DNA of 43,382 nucleotides, from NCBI GenBank assembly GCA_902826055.1, contig CADEDJ010000024.1:1-43382 (forward strand), read 5' to 3'. The DNA comes from an uncultured Nitrosomonas sp. (GTDB taxonomy: Bacteria > Pseudomonadota > Gammaproteobacteria > Burkholderiales > Nitrosomonadaceae). This document shows, piece after piece, positions 1 to 10,343 of this stretch; position 1 is the stretch's first letter, and every line of letters begins with the position of its first letter. The notes beneath the pieces were generated by a model. That model did not search any database, was not told the DNA's origin, and saw only the letters and a list, made by a program, of their open reading frames with translations. The translations under genes were made by a program, and so were the position numbers.

Positions 1-312
1 TAACGTAATATATAAGACATTTTGTCCAATAATCTTGTCGATAATGTCGTGTAATCACAGTGAATGTTATCTATCATCATGTTTTAATAGTAATTAACAA
101 ATTAAAAAAGACAGTTCATCGAAGCAAACACGACCCATGCGACAAATTTGGAATTTTCTCGATTCAATCCATATAAGCAAGGACCATCGTTTCAGCATGA
201 AAGAATCAATATATCATAGGGTAACACTCTATTATTTCTACTGGCAAGCTTCCTTCGGCAGCTAGGCTGCTGCTCCAAAAGTCAAGGCGATCCGGAATCA
301 GCAACGATGCTG
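1..312. other. AT-rich flank without a supported gene
   Basis: This stretch lies downstream of the minus-strand peptidase gene. The only open frame of note is a 42-codon plus-strand frame from 137 to 265 with no ribosome binding site and no family I recognise. A short inverted repeat GCAGC-TAG-GCTGC lies at about 259-271, but without a T-run it is not a convincing terminator. Confidence 0.5.
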
Positions 313-3300
313 CTACCGTTCTACCAAGACTACTTCAGCCACCATCACCGCATCGTCCCTCCGGTATTTCAATTCTACTTTCTCTCCCGCTTTCAACGAG
401 CGCAAAATCGCCGCATACGACGCTAAATCGTTAACCGGCTGCCTATTCAGTTGAATCAAAATGTCGCCCGGTTGCAGTCCGGCTTGGTGCGCTGGGGAAC
501 CGGGAAGGGTGTTGTCGATGCGCACGCCTTCGCCTTGATAGGAAAAATCCGGGACGGTGCCGAGGCTGGTTTTGCGTTTTTCTTTAGGAGAACGCTGATT
601 AATTGACTGCACGAGCGAATCACTTCGTTGCGCGGTACGCGCATCCTCGCCTATCTTGTTGATATATCTCGATTGCTGCGTTCCGTGCGCCTCGTGCTTC
701 ATCTCATTCGTTGAATTATTCAACGTTTCCTTAGGTTCGGTGGATTCGACGGGTGCAGGGGCTGACGCTAGCGTAACCGTCAGCGGTTCGATGCGGTTGG
801 CGAGGTATTCGGTGGCTTCTTTCAGGATCGCGGCGACTTTGACCAATCCGGCGGTGTCGATTTTGTCGGCGGTGTCGCCGGGTGCGTGAAAATCCTCGTG
901 CGCGTTGGCGAACAATTGGATGGCGGGCACGCCGGCTTGGATGAATGCGGCCTGGTCGCTGGAGCCGAAGTCGTCTGGCACAGCGTTGACCGGAATGCCG
1001 GTGACGAAGCTTGCGCCGCGGAAGATATGCACCAATTCGCGTGCGGTGCCGGTGCCGAATACGGTAACCGGGTTGTTTTCCAATCGTCCGACGGTGTCTA
1101 AGTTGAGCATGGCGATGATTTTTCCGGCGGGGAATTGTTCGTTGTTACGGACATAATGTTTGGAGCCGAGCAAATCGGCTTCTTCACCGGTAAATGCGGC
1201 AAAAATGACGGTGCGTTCCGGTTGCCATTTCGGCACGATCTGGCGGGCGAGTTCCAGCATCACGGCGATGCCGCTGGCGTTGTCGTCGGCGCCGTGGTGG
1301 ATTTTGCCTCGATGCGCGGCGCGCACATCCGGCCAGCCGGTGCCGAGGTGATCGTAATGCGCGCCGATCACCAGGCTTTGCCCGGCAAGTTGCGGGTTGG
1401 TGCCGGGCAAAATGCCGACGACATTCCGCAACGCGATATTGCCTTTCGGCAAGCCCACATCTTGTTGCCAAGTCTGGAAAAAACTGCCGCTATCGCCACC
1501 TGGCAACAAGCCAATTTGCTGGAATTGCTTGGCGATATAAGTTGCCGCTTCGTCCAGTTCCGGCGTGCCGAGTTCGCGGCCTTTGAACGATTCGTGCGAT
1601 AAATGCTCGATATCGGCCATCATGCGGCTTTCGGAAAACACCGGCGGCAATTCCGCCAGCGCCCGGCGCGGTTTGGTGATGCCGGCATGCGCCGTGTGCG
1701 CGGCAGAAATCGCATAACTGTCTTTTTGTCGCACCGGTTGCGACAGCGGCGATTGCAGAATCGGCCATTGTCCTTTGTCGATGTTGATCAAGTCGTCGCC
1801 TTTGAACACCAAATAACTGTACTTGCGGTAGTGCGGCAGTTTGTTGGCGAGTTCGGCAACCGCTTGGGGACTGTCCGCCGCAACCCACAACAGTGTTTTG
1901 TCCGCATTGGCCGGTTGCCGGGCGGTCAGCACGACGGCATGATGAGCTTGCGGGTAGGTTTTTTGTTGCAACTGCAATTGATTGGGTTGATATGCAACGT
2001 TGCGATCCGCCAGATTTTTGAGTATCGCACCGGCAAATTTATTCTGCCAGCCCACGATCCAGACAGTGCGATCCTCGGGCAGCGTTTTCAGTTGCTCATC
2101 GGTGACAATTTCAAGTGGACTGGCCTGGGTTTTTTGCCAGTTTGCCGCCAATGCGCGATAAGCTTCCAGCATGGTTTTTTGCTCGCGGGCCGGTAAGATC
2201 AGCAGTGGTCTTTCCGCGCCAAACCCTTGCGACAATGCCGAAGGAATCTCGCGGCTATCCAAACGGCGGAACACATCGAAATGCGGATCGAGATCGATAC
2301 GCACCGGGCGGCTGGCGAATTCCAGCTCAATAGTCTGCTGCTTTTGTTCAATGATAAATTGGGATTCGACCGCCATGTCTTCGCCTGCCAGCGTGATGGC
2401 GGCGGGTACGTATAAACGATAAGGCTCACCCGCTTGGGTTTGTTCTACTTGCAACGTGAGTTTGAATCCTTGCGCGGTGCGCTCGGTTTCGGCGCTGCGC
2501 AATACCAAATCCGGCGCACCGGTGCGCTGAACCCATTGTTCGAATTGCTGCGTGAAGTTCTTGCCGGTGACAGCGTTGAACGTAGCGAGCAAATCGGCGA
2601 ACGTTGCCTGCTTGAATTTGAATTGCTGATAAAACCGCCGCAATACTTTAATAAACGCGTCATCGCCCAATTCCAGCCGCAACATGTGGAAAAACATCAT
2701 GGTTTTACCGTAGCCGACTGCTTCCGAACTGGCGCTATGGCGCGATACGAAACGGGTGATCGGAAAATCTTTTTCCTTGCCGACGAAATCCGCATATTTT
2801 TGCAAAACGTCGCGGCGGTATTCCTCGCCTTTGCTTCTTTGTTCATTGACCAAATGATCGGCCAGATAAGCGGTCAATCCTTCCGACCAATTGCCTTTGG
2901 CATAGTCGACAAACACGCCATTGCCCCAGTAATTGTGCAGAATTTCATGCGGATAGGAGGAATGCAAAATGAACGGGAAGCGAATTACCTTAGGGCCAAG
3001 CAGGGTAAACGATGGCATGCCATAACCGCTTTCCCAGAAATTCTCAACCAAGGCGAATTTTGTATAGGGATAAGGGCCGATCAATTTGTTGTATAGAGCA
3101 ATATATTGCGCCGTCGTATCCAGATACTTTTGTGCCAGCGCTTCATCGCTATCGCGAAGATAAACCAATGCGTCAACCGCACCGGCGGATTGCGCATAAC
3201 GGCGATAGCGGCCTGCTACGATATAAATATCATCTTGCGGGTGGTTTTCTTGCCAGCTTATCGTTTGACCGGTTGGTGTTTTCTGTTCGTGTAGCAATGT

Positions 3301-3852
3301 GCCTTGGCTGACAGCGTCCCAATCAGTAGGTAGCTGAATATCCAACCGGAATGACACCAGGGCCTCATCAAACTGCGGATACCAGGCACTGGAATTGGCC
3401 AAGAATATTCCTTCAGTAGATATCACACCTGGTGTGTAACTGAAACTGCGTGCATATTCCTGACCCGGCCCTTGCACCGAATGGTTAATTGCGCCATCGA
3501 AATAAATAACGAAGTCATTTTGATTGGATGGCACAGACACTGTGTAATGTTTCAAAGGAATTGCCCTGTTCGTGGATTTAATCTTCGAGTCAGTGATCTT
3601 TCCACCTTCAACCTCGGTAATGGTTAAATTCGCATGCAGACTGAAATCCAGCTCGATAGCTATATTGCGATCATGAAAGTGTTGCGGAAGCGTAATATGG
3701 TCTTTGACACGAATGTGGGAAGTTTCCGGTGTCAGTACAATAGCCATTCGATGCTGAAAAGTTGGGTTGTCTGCAGAAGCAGCCATGCTGCATAACGCGC
3801 AGAAGGTAATAACGATCCATCGCATGGTGTTGTGGGAAATTAGTTTTTGCAT
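313..3852 (-). CDS. Secreted M1-like / M28 / PDZ fusion metallopeptidase
   Basis: 1179 residues. The N-terminus has a signal peptide ending near ADNP, so the protein should act in the periplasm or outside the cell. Residues ~30-540 look like an M1 aminopeptidase: a zinc motif HEILH at 302-306 with a following Glu at 324, preceded by an [11 protein letters not shown] segment where the family has its substrate-binding motif. The spacing is HEXXH-17-E, one residue shorter than the usual M1 spacing of 18. Residues ~740-1045 form an M28 (aminopeptidase Y/S-like) domain with the expected zinc ligands in AHYDHLG (His832), [24 protein letters not shown] and HAPGDT. A PDZ domain fills the last ~75 residues. 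The two peptidase domains may trim peptides in sequence; that is inference. The upstream 230 bp is shared with a divergent gene. No clear Shine-Dalgarno precedes Met1; Met10 is an alternative start. Confidence 0.88.
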   Translation of the reverse strand: MQKLISHNTMRWIVITFCALCSMAASADNPTFQHRMAIVLTPETSHIRVKDHITLPQHFHDRNIAIELDFSLHANLTITEVEGGKITDSKIKSTNRAIPLKHYTVSVPSNQNDFVIYFDGAINHSVQGPGQEYARSFSYTPGVISTEGIFLANSSAWYPQFDEALVSFRLDIQLPTDWDAVSQGTLLHEQKTPTGQTISWQENHPQDDIYIVAGRYRRYAQSAGAVDALVYLRDSDEALAQKYLDTTAQYIALYNKLIGPYPYTKFALVENFWESGYGMPSFTLLGPKVIRFPFILHSSYPHEILHNYWGNGVFVDYAKGNWSEGLTAYLADHLVNEQRSKGEEYRRDVLQKYADFVGKEKDFPITRFVSRHSASSEAVGYGKTMMFFHMLRLELGDDAFIKVLRRFYQQFKFKQATFADLLATFNAVTGKNFTQQFEQWVQRTGAPDLVLRSAETERTAQGFKLTLQVEQTQAGEPYRLYVPAAITLAGEDMAVESQFIIEQKQQTIELEFASRPVRIDLDPHFDVFRRLDSREIPSALSQGFGAERPLLILPAREQKTMLEAYRALAANWQKTQASPLEIVTDEQLKTLPEDRTVWIVGWQNKFAGAILKNLADRNVAYQPNQLQLQQKTYPQAHHAVVLTARQPANADKTLLWVAADSPQAVAELANKLPHYRKYSYLVFKGDDLINIDKGQWPILQSPLSQPVRQKDSYAISAAHTAHAGITKPRRALAELPPVFSESRMMADIEHLSHESFKGRELGTPELDEAATYIAKQFQQIGLLPGGDSGSFFQTWQQDVGLPKGNIALRNVVGILPGTNPQLAGQSLVIGAHYDHLGTGWPDVRAAHRGKIHHGADDNASGIAVMLELARQIVPKWQPERTVIFAAFTGEEADLLGSKHYVRNNEQFPAGKIIAMLNLDTVGRLENNPVTVFGTGTARELVHIFRGASFVTGIPVNAVPDDFGSSDQAAFIQAGVPAIQLFANAHEDFHAPGDTADKIDTAGLVKVAAILKEATEYLANRIEPLTVTLASAPAPVESTEPKETLNNSTNEMKHEAHGTQQSRYINKIGEDARTAQRSDSLVQSINQRSPKEKRKTSLGTVPDFSYQGEGVRIDNTLPGSPAHQAGLQPGDILIQLNRQPVNDLASYAAILRSLKAGEKVELKYRRDDAVMVAEVVLVER

Positions 3853-4080
3853 GTTTTGATAGATTGATTGAATAAATTATTGATTTTTGAAATTATGACA
3901 GCAGCGGCGCGGAGTTTTGCTTGTCATTGATATGATTTTTATAATTATTACTGCTTAACAAATTGAAATCATATCGTACGCAATCGCTTAAAAGTATGAT
4001 TACGGTTAATTTCGCAATGGCGGATTCTTTATTACATAAAATACAGGTGACAATTCCAACCTCCAAATAGGTGACACGGT

Positions 4081-7000
4081 ATGAGCGATACGAGCAAATC
4101 CGGCAGTAGCGGGTCCCCCATCGGTTTTTTTGCAATTTTGTTGTTGATTTTATCAGCAACAGGAACGCTCATCGAGCCGTTAACCAGTACCCGCCCGGAT
4201 CCTTCCGAACAAAGCGGTGCGCTGCACAATAAAGCGAAAGACGTGACTGAAACCCGGTTGTGGCAGGATCCTATCGAGTTAATGAATCATCAATTTGCGG
4301 ATAAATCAGTAAGTCCTTGTGACCATACGAATACTTTGCGTGAGGAACTGAAGGCATTTCATCGCTATAAGAATTTTTCTGTTGTGGCTATCAGCGTTTC
4401 GGGCAGTTCTTATCACGAGATTACGGAGACGCGGTTGCGTAATCGCTTTGCTGTCGTTTCAGCTTTGAATTCAGAGGATTATTATCCCGGGTATGGCGAT
4501 AAATTGGGTTATTACAGGTTAAGTGCCGTGTCTTGCGACAAGGATTATCCAACAACGATTATTCCCTATGAATGGTTTGACCGAACAGAAGAAAAATCAT
4601 CCAGTATTCTGGTGTTGTGGCTGGATGAGAGCAAAATGCAAGCATCTGCCGGAAATTATAAGCAATTTTTCAATCAGTTAATTCAGGAAATAGAAACGGA
4701 ATGGCTGAAAATCTGGGAAACGAAACTAGCACAATCTCCAAATTACTCAAGGAATCCAAGCTATAAGTTGATCGGGCCGAGTGGATCATCGCTGCTAGTT
4801 GATCTCTTGAAAGGGGATCCGATGATTAAACCCGACTCGGATATTTATCCGCGATTTAAGTTGTTTGCCCATAGTGCAACGGCGCCTGCCAAGAAAATTA
4901 TCAAAGCGCTGCAGGCCGATTGTGTTGCAAATTCTACTGAATGGTATTGCATGTTTGATGAAAAACTTACCCCCTTTTCGGAGACGGCGCTTGAGAAAAA
5001 GTTGCATGAGGCGCTGGAGCAGCGAAGAATAATCCGTTCCATCGGAACAGACGATAAACTAATCACGGCATTGCTGTGGGAATTATGGAATCGTGGTGTC
5101 AATAATTCAAAACGAGGGTTTTCTTTTGCTGATTTGATAACTCAGCCAGAATGTGTGGATGGCTTGGTTTTGATTACTGAACTGGATACCTTGTACGCCC
5201 GGTCCTTGGCGAGTTATATTGAACAAGACCAATTCTGGAAGCATTGCAATCAAGACGGCAATCAACCTCTGCCGGTCAAAAGATTTTCTTATTTGCGCGG
5301 CGTGGATGGCAAACTGCCCAGTGTGCCCGATAAAAGTAGCGGTTACCGGCAATCCGTTGAAACCAACAAAAACTCGCCCATGCAATGGGATGATGCAGCT
5401 CCGGAATATGCCGAAGGCCGCAACCAGTTTGATTACTTGCGCAGACTGACGGAAATCATTGCACAACTTGATCGTGACAAGAGTTTTGCAGCACAAGGTG
5501 TGAAAGCGATCGGTATTTTGGGTTCTGATGTTTACGACAAACTTGTTATATTGCATGCGCTCCGGGAAAGATTTCAGGACAAGATATTTTTTACGACAGA
5601 CCTCGATGCACGCTTTCTGCATGCTGATCAATCAAAGTGGACCCGCAATTTGATTGTGGCTTCCAATTTCGATTTCATGCTGCGTGCAGATTGGCAGAAA
5701 AACAGTATGCCATTTCGGGATAGCTATCAAACTTCAATTTATAACGCGGTTTCACTAGCTCTTCGTGAAATTAATGACGGAGAAAGAAACTGGACACAGG
5801 CAGTTATCTCACAATCACAAAAACCTCAACTTTTTGAAATTGGAAGGAAGAAAGCGGTTCATCTTGATTCGCCGCATGTTTGTGAACTCGATAACTGGAT
5901 TCATAGCCTGACATCGATCCGTGGGCAAAGCAGCGATTCTCACGAGTGCATGATGCAAATCACTGCTGATCTAACTGATCGAAATGAAAAGACATTTGAT
6001 ATTTTCACCAATGAACCGGATCGCTCGCTTATCACAACGTCAAAAGAGAAGATCGTCAGTAATGCGCTCAAAATTGTTTTGATCATTATCTTTGCTTTGT
6101 GGGGCTATTACTTACTGATGCAAAAAATAGGATTGGCAATAACTCGGAAATCGGATATGTACACACGCCTATGCAAACTGGTGGCGGATAAGAAAGTATG
6201 GCTTGGAAGCTTGCTATGGATACTTGCTAGCGCATTTCTTGCTGTAGCATTGATTAATGAAGAAGTTTATGAGCCATTTATATGGCTCGAGGGCATTAGC
6301 GTCTGGCCTAATCTTACGATTGGTTTTATCGGGATTTTTATCATTTTTTGTGTTTCTTGGTATTTTTATGAGCGATTGCGACAAACAAAATCCGAGATCG
6401 ATAGCGATTTCTTTAATATTTCGACCGGCATGCTCACAAATAATCTTAATGAGCGGGGCATAGAACGGGCAAATGACACGTGCGCCGCATGGAAAAGTTA
6501 CCACTTTCTTACGCGTGGATTTTGGACTGGGATAGCTATTGCCGCTGTAGTTGCGGCTGTGCTCACGCTATCATTTCTGTTACTGGGTACTTTCAAATCA
6601 TTGGGTTCCTTAAACTTTCCATCTCGTGGAGATTTTGTTTATTTTTTTCATTATGCGCTTTTGCTTGCACAATTTTTGCTGTTATGGGGACTGGTTTTTT
6701 GGGTTAGCTCGGAGGCCAAAGCGTGCAGCCGGTTAATCGACACCATAAAAGAATCTACCATTAATGAAAATTTCTTTCAGCAATGGTCAAGTCATATTCT
6801 TGAAATAGTAGAGCAGGGCACGGGCGTTTCGCAGAAACATCTGCATCGTTACCTGCAATTCTTGCTCGCTGTTAAAATTTCCGAAGCGATCAGCCGCCTG
6901 ATTTATCTACCCTTAGGGATGATTCTGATCATTCTGATTGCGCGAAGCAGAATCTTCGATCAGTTCGATTTGCCATTGTCGCTGATTATTGTGTTCAGCA

Positions 7001-7278
7001 TTGCAGTGATTTATCCATTATTGCGGATTTATCAGTTGCGCCAATCTGCTGAAAGCTTGCGCGATAGCTTCCTAAACGATTATGAAGCTCAGCAAGTAGT
7101 ATTAGCTGTGAAGCAAGCGGGTGAAACGGCGCAAGTTAGCCGCGTTATCGCATTAATTCGTAATGAACACCAGGGCATTTATGCTACAGTTGGCCATCAG
7201 CCTGCACTGGCTGCCTTGTTGCTGCCGTTTGGCGGTATGAGTGGCGTGCAGATTATTGAATATTTGTTTAATATTTAG
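4081..7278 (+). CDS. Large uncharacterised membrane protein with extracytoplasmic domain
   Basis: 1065 residues, no characterised family recognised. One hydrophobic segment lies near residues 14-31. A hydrophilic region of roughly 630 residues follows, then about seven to eight hydrophobic segments between ~660 and ~1000 (for example near 661-685, 705-722, 740-758, 815-840, 855-880, 945-965, 975-995). This topology puts the large region outside the cytoplasm. Around residues 480-570 it has an alternating strand/helix pattern with VKAIGILGSDVYDKL and FFTTDLDARFLHA, followed by RNLIVASNFD and a PFRDSYQTS stretch. This recalls type I periplasmic-binding folds, but the resemblance is only from memory. 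An AGGTG ribosome site lies 7 nt before the ATG. It is followed after 40 bp by a TolB-like gene on the same strand, so the two probably form one unit. A sensor or transport role is possible but unproven. Confidence 0.75.
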   Translation: MSDTSKSGSSGSPIGFFAILLLILSATGTLIEPLTSTRPDPSEQSGALHNKAKDVTETRLWQDPIELMNHQFADKSVSPCDHTNTLREELKAFHRYKNFSVVAISVSGSSYHEITETRLRNRFAVVSALNSEDYYPGYGDKLGYYRLSAVSCDKDYPTTIIPYEWFDRTEEKSSSILVLWLDESKMQASAGNYKQFFNQLIQEIETEWLKIWETKLAQSPNYSRNPSYKLIGPSGSSLLVDLLKGDPMIKPDSDIYPRFKLFAHSATAPAKKIIKALQADCVANSTEWYCMFDEKLTPFSETALEKKLHEALEQRRIIRSIGTDDKLITALLWELWNRGVNNSKRGFSFADLITQPECVDGLVLITELDTLYARSLASYIEQDQFWKHCNQDGNQPLPVKRFSYLRGVDGKLPSVPDKSSGYRQSVETNKNSPMQWDDAAPEYAEGRNQFDYLRRLTEIIAQLDRDKSFAAQGVKAIGILGSDVYDKLVILHALRERFQDKIFFTTDLDARFLHADQSKWTRNLIVASNFDFMLRADWQKNSMPFRDSYQTSIYNAVSLALREINDGERNWTQAVISQSQKPQLFEIGRKKAVHLDSPHVCELDNWIHSLTSIRGQSSDSHECMMQITADLTDRNEKTFDIFTNEPDRSLITTSKEKIVSNALKIVLIIIFALWGYYLLMQKIGLAITRKSDMYTRLCKLVADKKVWLGSLLWILASAFLAVALINEEVYEPFIWLEGISVWPNLTIGFIGIFIIFCVSWYFYERLRQTKSEIDSDFFNISTGMLTNNLNERGIERANDTCAAWKSYHFLTRGFWTGIAIAAVVAAVLTLSFLLLGTFKSLGSLNFPSRGDFVYFFHYALLLAQFLLLWGLVFWVSSEAKACSRLIDTIKESTINENFFQQWSSHILEIVEQGTGVSQKHLHRYLQFLLAVKISEAISRLIYLPLGMILIILIARSRIFDQFDLPLSLIIVFSIAVIYPLLRIYQLRQSAESLRDSFLNDYEAQQVVLAVKQAGETAQVSRVIALIRNEHQGIYATVGHQPALAALLLPFGGMSGVQIIEYLFNI

Positions 7279-7318
7279 CGCAGTGCATCGTGATTATTTT
7301 TTAGGATATAACATAACA

Positions 7319-8404
7319 ATGAAATTTTCTTCGAATGGTTTTACAAGTATTGCTTGTGGCATGTTATTGATGGCAGTGAGTCTTAACGCTCATGCAGCAG
7401 ATTACATCACCGATGAACAGCAGCTTTCTGTCAAGGAAAAAAGAGCGGGTGAAGCCTACTATCGTCAAGATAGCAAATGGATGATTTATCAGGCAGAGGT
7501 TGCCGATGATAATCCGTTTTATCAAATTTTCTTAAAAAATATCGCCACGGGCGCGGTGCAACAAGTATCTCCGGGAACCGGCAAAACGACTTGTGCATGG
7601 GTTCATCCATCACAAGAAAAAGTTTTATTTTCTTCCACACATGAAGATTCTGAAGCAAAAGCCAAAATGCACGCTGAAATTGAGCGCAGGAAATCGGGCG
7701 AGCGGCAATCATACGCTTGGGATTACGATGAGTTTTACGATATTTACGAAACTGATTTTTCCGGTGGAAAAATTCATAACCTTACCAAAACATTGGGTTA
7801 TGACGCTGAGGCTTCCTGGTCACCGGATGGCAAACTGATCGCTTTTGCTTCCAACCGCAGAGCCTATACCGGCGATTTATCCGACGAGGAAACCCAACTT
7901 TTTAAAGCCAATCCGTCGGCGTTGATCGATATTTATATCATGCATGCGGATGGCTCCAATGTGAAACGCTTAACACAGACCAAAACTTACGATGGCGGTC
8001 CGTTTTTCAGCCCCGATGGCAAAAGGATTGTGTGGCGCCGTTTTAGTGAGGGTGGACGGGAAGCGGAAATCTTCACGATGAATATCGATGGATCCGATCA
8101 GAAGCAAATCACGCGATTAAATGCCATGTCGTGGGCACCTTTCTATCATCCTTCCGGAAAGTACATTATCTTTGCAACCAATTTGCATGGGCATCGCAAT
8201 TTTGAACTTTACATCGTCGATGTTGAGGGGCAGAGAGAACCTGTGCGCGTGACCGATAAAGAAGGATTCGACGGTTTGCCAGTGTTTACACCTGATGGTA
8301 ATTACCTGACTTGGACCAGTGATCGTACCCCCGAGAAAAAAGGTCTTTTATTTCATGGTAAATGGAATCATCAGAAAGCATTGGAGAGCCTTTCATTGAA
8401 ATAA
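7319..8404 (+). CDS. TolB-like periplasmic beta-propeller (PD40 repeats)
   Basis: 361 residues from the ATG at 7319, which gives a clean signal peptide ending in NAHA-ADY; an upstream in-frame start at 7241 overlaps the previous gene and has no such signal. The AGGA at 7303-7306 is rather far (12 nt) from this ATG. The mature protein has repeated PD40/TolB-type blades: SWSPDGKLIAFASNR, FSPDGKRIVW, YHPSGKYIIFATN and FTPDGNYLTWTSDR, each followed by segments such as IYIMHADGSNVKRLT. Such propellers usually bind proteins in the periplasm. It is not the Tol-Pal tolB gene, because no tol/pal genes are nearby and the protein is shorter. Its partner is probably the large membrane protein 40 bp upstream (inference). 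Confidence 0.82.
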   Translation: MKFSSNGFTSIACGMLLMAVSLNAHAADYITDEQQLSVKEKRAGEAYYRQDSKWMIYQAEVADDNPFYQIFLKNIATGAVQQVSPGTGKTTCAWVHPSQEKVLFSSTHEDSEAKAKMHAEIERRKSGERQSYAWDYDEFYDIYETDFSGGKIHNLTKTLGYDAEASWSPDGKLIAFASNRRAYTGDLSDEETQLFKANPSALIDIYIMHADGSNVKRLTQTKTYDGGPFFSPDGKRIVWRRFSEGGREAEIFTMNIDGSDQKQITRLNAMSWAPFYHPSGKYIIFATNLHGHRNFELYIVDVEGQREPVRVTDKEGFDGLPVFTPDGNYLTWTSDRTPEKKGLLFHGKWNHQKALESLSLK

Positions 8405-8708
8405 CTTGAGTCAGATAATTTGAGATAAGAAAAATTAAGTGATTTTTTCTGGAAGATAAAATCAAGGGACGCAACTGCCAGATTATGTCAGCTCGCTTAA
8501 GCTTTATACCCGAACTATCGTACCTTTGAAACGCATGATAAGTGGATTTGGAGGGCTAGTTTTGCTAATAGATTAAACGATTTTATGAAATTTCTTCTGA
8601 AAATATATATACTTGCAGATTAGTCCATTTTCTGCATTATTATCCTTTAGAAAATTATGGGCTTTTTCTATAGTGTTAGTGGTCTTCAAGATATTTTAGG
8701 AGAGTTCC
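8405..8708. other. Intergenic region, no supported gene
   Basis: An uninterrupted plus-strand frame of about 40 codons ends at about 8577 but has no start or ribosome site and no recognised family. The rest is AT-rich leader ending in the AGGAG site (8698-8702) of the next gene. No terminator hairpin is evident. Confidence 0.45.
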
Positions 8709-9878
8709 ATGTATTTAAATCAATATCGTATCCAAAATTATTTTTCTCTATTTTATTTAACCGTAGCCAGTTATCGTATCCGAACATTTTGTTTCAGTTT
8801 GGGATTGATAATTATCGCAACCTTGACTGTACTGCCTGCAGTAATACAAGCTGGCGTACCCGCAGGGTTTAAGCAAAGCATTGTCGTTCGAAATTTAGTT
8901 AATCCCACGCGAATGGCGATTGCTCCCGATGGCCGTATTTTTATTACGGAACAAGCCGGACGGATCCGAATTATCGAACAAGGCGTTCTGTTGTCACAGC
9001 CTTTTCTAAACATTACCACTAAGGTTAATAGTCTAGGAGAGCGCGGGTTGTTAGGAATTGCTTTTGATCCTGACTTTCTCATTAATCAATGGGTATATGT
9101 GTATTACACCAGCAAAACCCCTGTTATCCATAACCGGGTAAGCCGCTTTAAAGCCAATGGAGATACGGCATTAACGGGAAGTGAAGATGTGCTGCTCGAT
9201 ATTCAGCCATCAGGAGCGGCAACATTTCATAATGGCGGCGCAATTGGTTTTGGAGCCGACGGTAAGTTGTATATTGCAGTGGGTGATGGTGGCACGAGCA
9301 GCAATGCGCAATCTCTAGCCAATCTTAAAGGAAAAATTCTACGCATCAATAAGGATGGCAGTATTCCCGCCGACAATCCGTTTTATCAAACAGCCACAGG
9401 CGTCAACCGAGCCATTTGGGCGAGAGGTTTTCGTAATCCCTATAGCTTTGCAGTACAACGTGAAACAGGCCGCATGCACATTAACGATGTCGGACAAGAT
9501 GCATGGGAAGAAGTCAATCAGGGGGTCAAGGGTGCTAATTATGGCTGGCCGCTTATGGAAGGAAAAGGCAGTAATCCCCAGTTTCGCAATCCCATCATAG
9601 TTTATCCACATAGCCCTAGCGCTTTTTGTACGGCAATAGTCGGCAGTGCATTTTATAATCCAATCAACGATCGATTCCCCGCTGATTATGTGGGTGATTA
9701 TTTTTATGGCGATTTTTGCGCCGGTTGGATCCGCCGCTATGATGTGACAACTAAAATTATTTCTACATTTGCAACTGGCATGGGGCAGATCGTAGATATT
9801 CAAGTAGGTTTGGGCGGTATTATGTATGTTTTAAGGAAAGACGGCGGTATCTTACACTCGATACGTTATGGCAATTAG
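8709..9878 (+). CDS. Secreted PQQ-dependent sugar dehydrogenase-like (GSDH/HHIP-type) protein
   Basis: 389 residues. A strong AGGAG lies 6 nt before the ATG. The N-terminus is long and basic, then hydrophobic (residues ~28-46), ending near VIQAG, which fits a signal peptide. The mature part is a six-bladed propeller of the soluble glucose/sorbosone dehydrogenase family: PTRMAIAPDGRIFITEQAGRI, ERGLLGIAFDPDF, ATFHNGGAIGFGADGKLYIAVGDGG with the conserved His, and WARGFRNPYSFAV with the Arg expected near PQQ. The conserved GQDAWEEVN and ANYGWP segments are also present. The family oxidises sugars or related alcohols in the periplasm using PQQ; the substrate cannot be read from sequence. No PQQ synthesis genes are in the window. 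The gene appears monocistronic; the next gene is 465 bp away. Confidence 0.85.
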   Translation: MYLNQYRIQNYFSLFYLTVASYRIRTFCFSLGLIIIATLTVLPAVIQAGVPAGFKQSIVVRNLVNPTRMAIAPDGRIFITEQAGRIRIIEQGVLLSQPFLNITTKVNSLGERGLLGIAFDPDFLINQWVYVYYTSKTPVIHNRVSRFKANGDTALTGSEDVLLDIQPSGAATFHNGGAIGFGADGKLYIAVGDGGTSSNAQSLANLKGKILRINKDGSIPADNPFYQTATGVNRAIWARGFRNPYSFAVQRETGRMHINDVGQDAWEEVNQGVKGANYGWPLMEGKGSNPQFRNPIIVYPHSPSAFCTAIVGSAFYNPINDRFPADYVGDYFYGDFCAGWIRRYDVTTKIISTFATGMGQIVDIQVGLGGIMYVLRKDGGILHSIRYGN

Positions 9879-10343
9879 CAATAGTGCTGCCAAAATGACA
9901 TGAGTTTCCATAATAATGTAGATTTTAAGTAGAAGTGAGATCAGTATTTTGTTAACGTTTCGTCATCAGTACTAAAGCCAATAAAATACGTGTGGCGAGA
10001 TGTAACTAATTGAATATAATCTATTTATAGTGTGTCTTGTTGTTGTGCAACTGGAAGAAAAGCTTAAATATTTAACAGCTATGCGCAACTGATTTATGAC
10101 TCAACGATCGCCGCGTGAAATTCTGCCACCTATCTGTATCGCTTCAAAGGGATTGGGTTGGCTTGGCTATCGCTGAGCACTAGTAGGAAATAGGTAATGA
10201 CAGACAGAATTGATTTCAACGTATTTATTGCCAGCCTTTTGCTTGCAATTGATAGAAAAGCAATTGCATAAATATTGGCAAAGAGCAGTAAATGGTGAGT
10301 TATATCGTGTTCATTCGTAGTATTTATTATGGGGAGAAATGTC
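9879..10343. other. Intergenic region before the FG-GAP/RTX gene
   Basis: Nothing gene-like is supported. The best open frame is a 26-codon one near 10096 with no family. The 3' end carries the GGGGAGA ribosome site (10331-10337) that decides the start of the next gene. Confidence 0.45.

Noticed and set aside
137..265. 42-codon plus-strand open frame
   Set aside because: No ribosome site, no recognised family, and it lies in AT-rich flank sequence.
3895..3901. CTGTCAT on the minus strand upstream of the M1/M28 peptidase gene, as a Pho box
   Set aside because: Only one half is present; the position where the second 7-mer should be does not match.
8470..8577. Open frame of about 40 codons before the PQQ-type gene
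   Set aside because: No start codon with a ribosome site and no family resemblance; probably chance.
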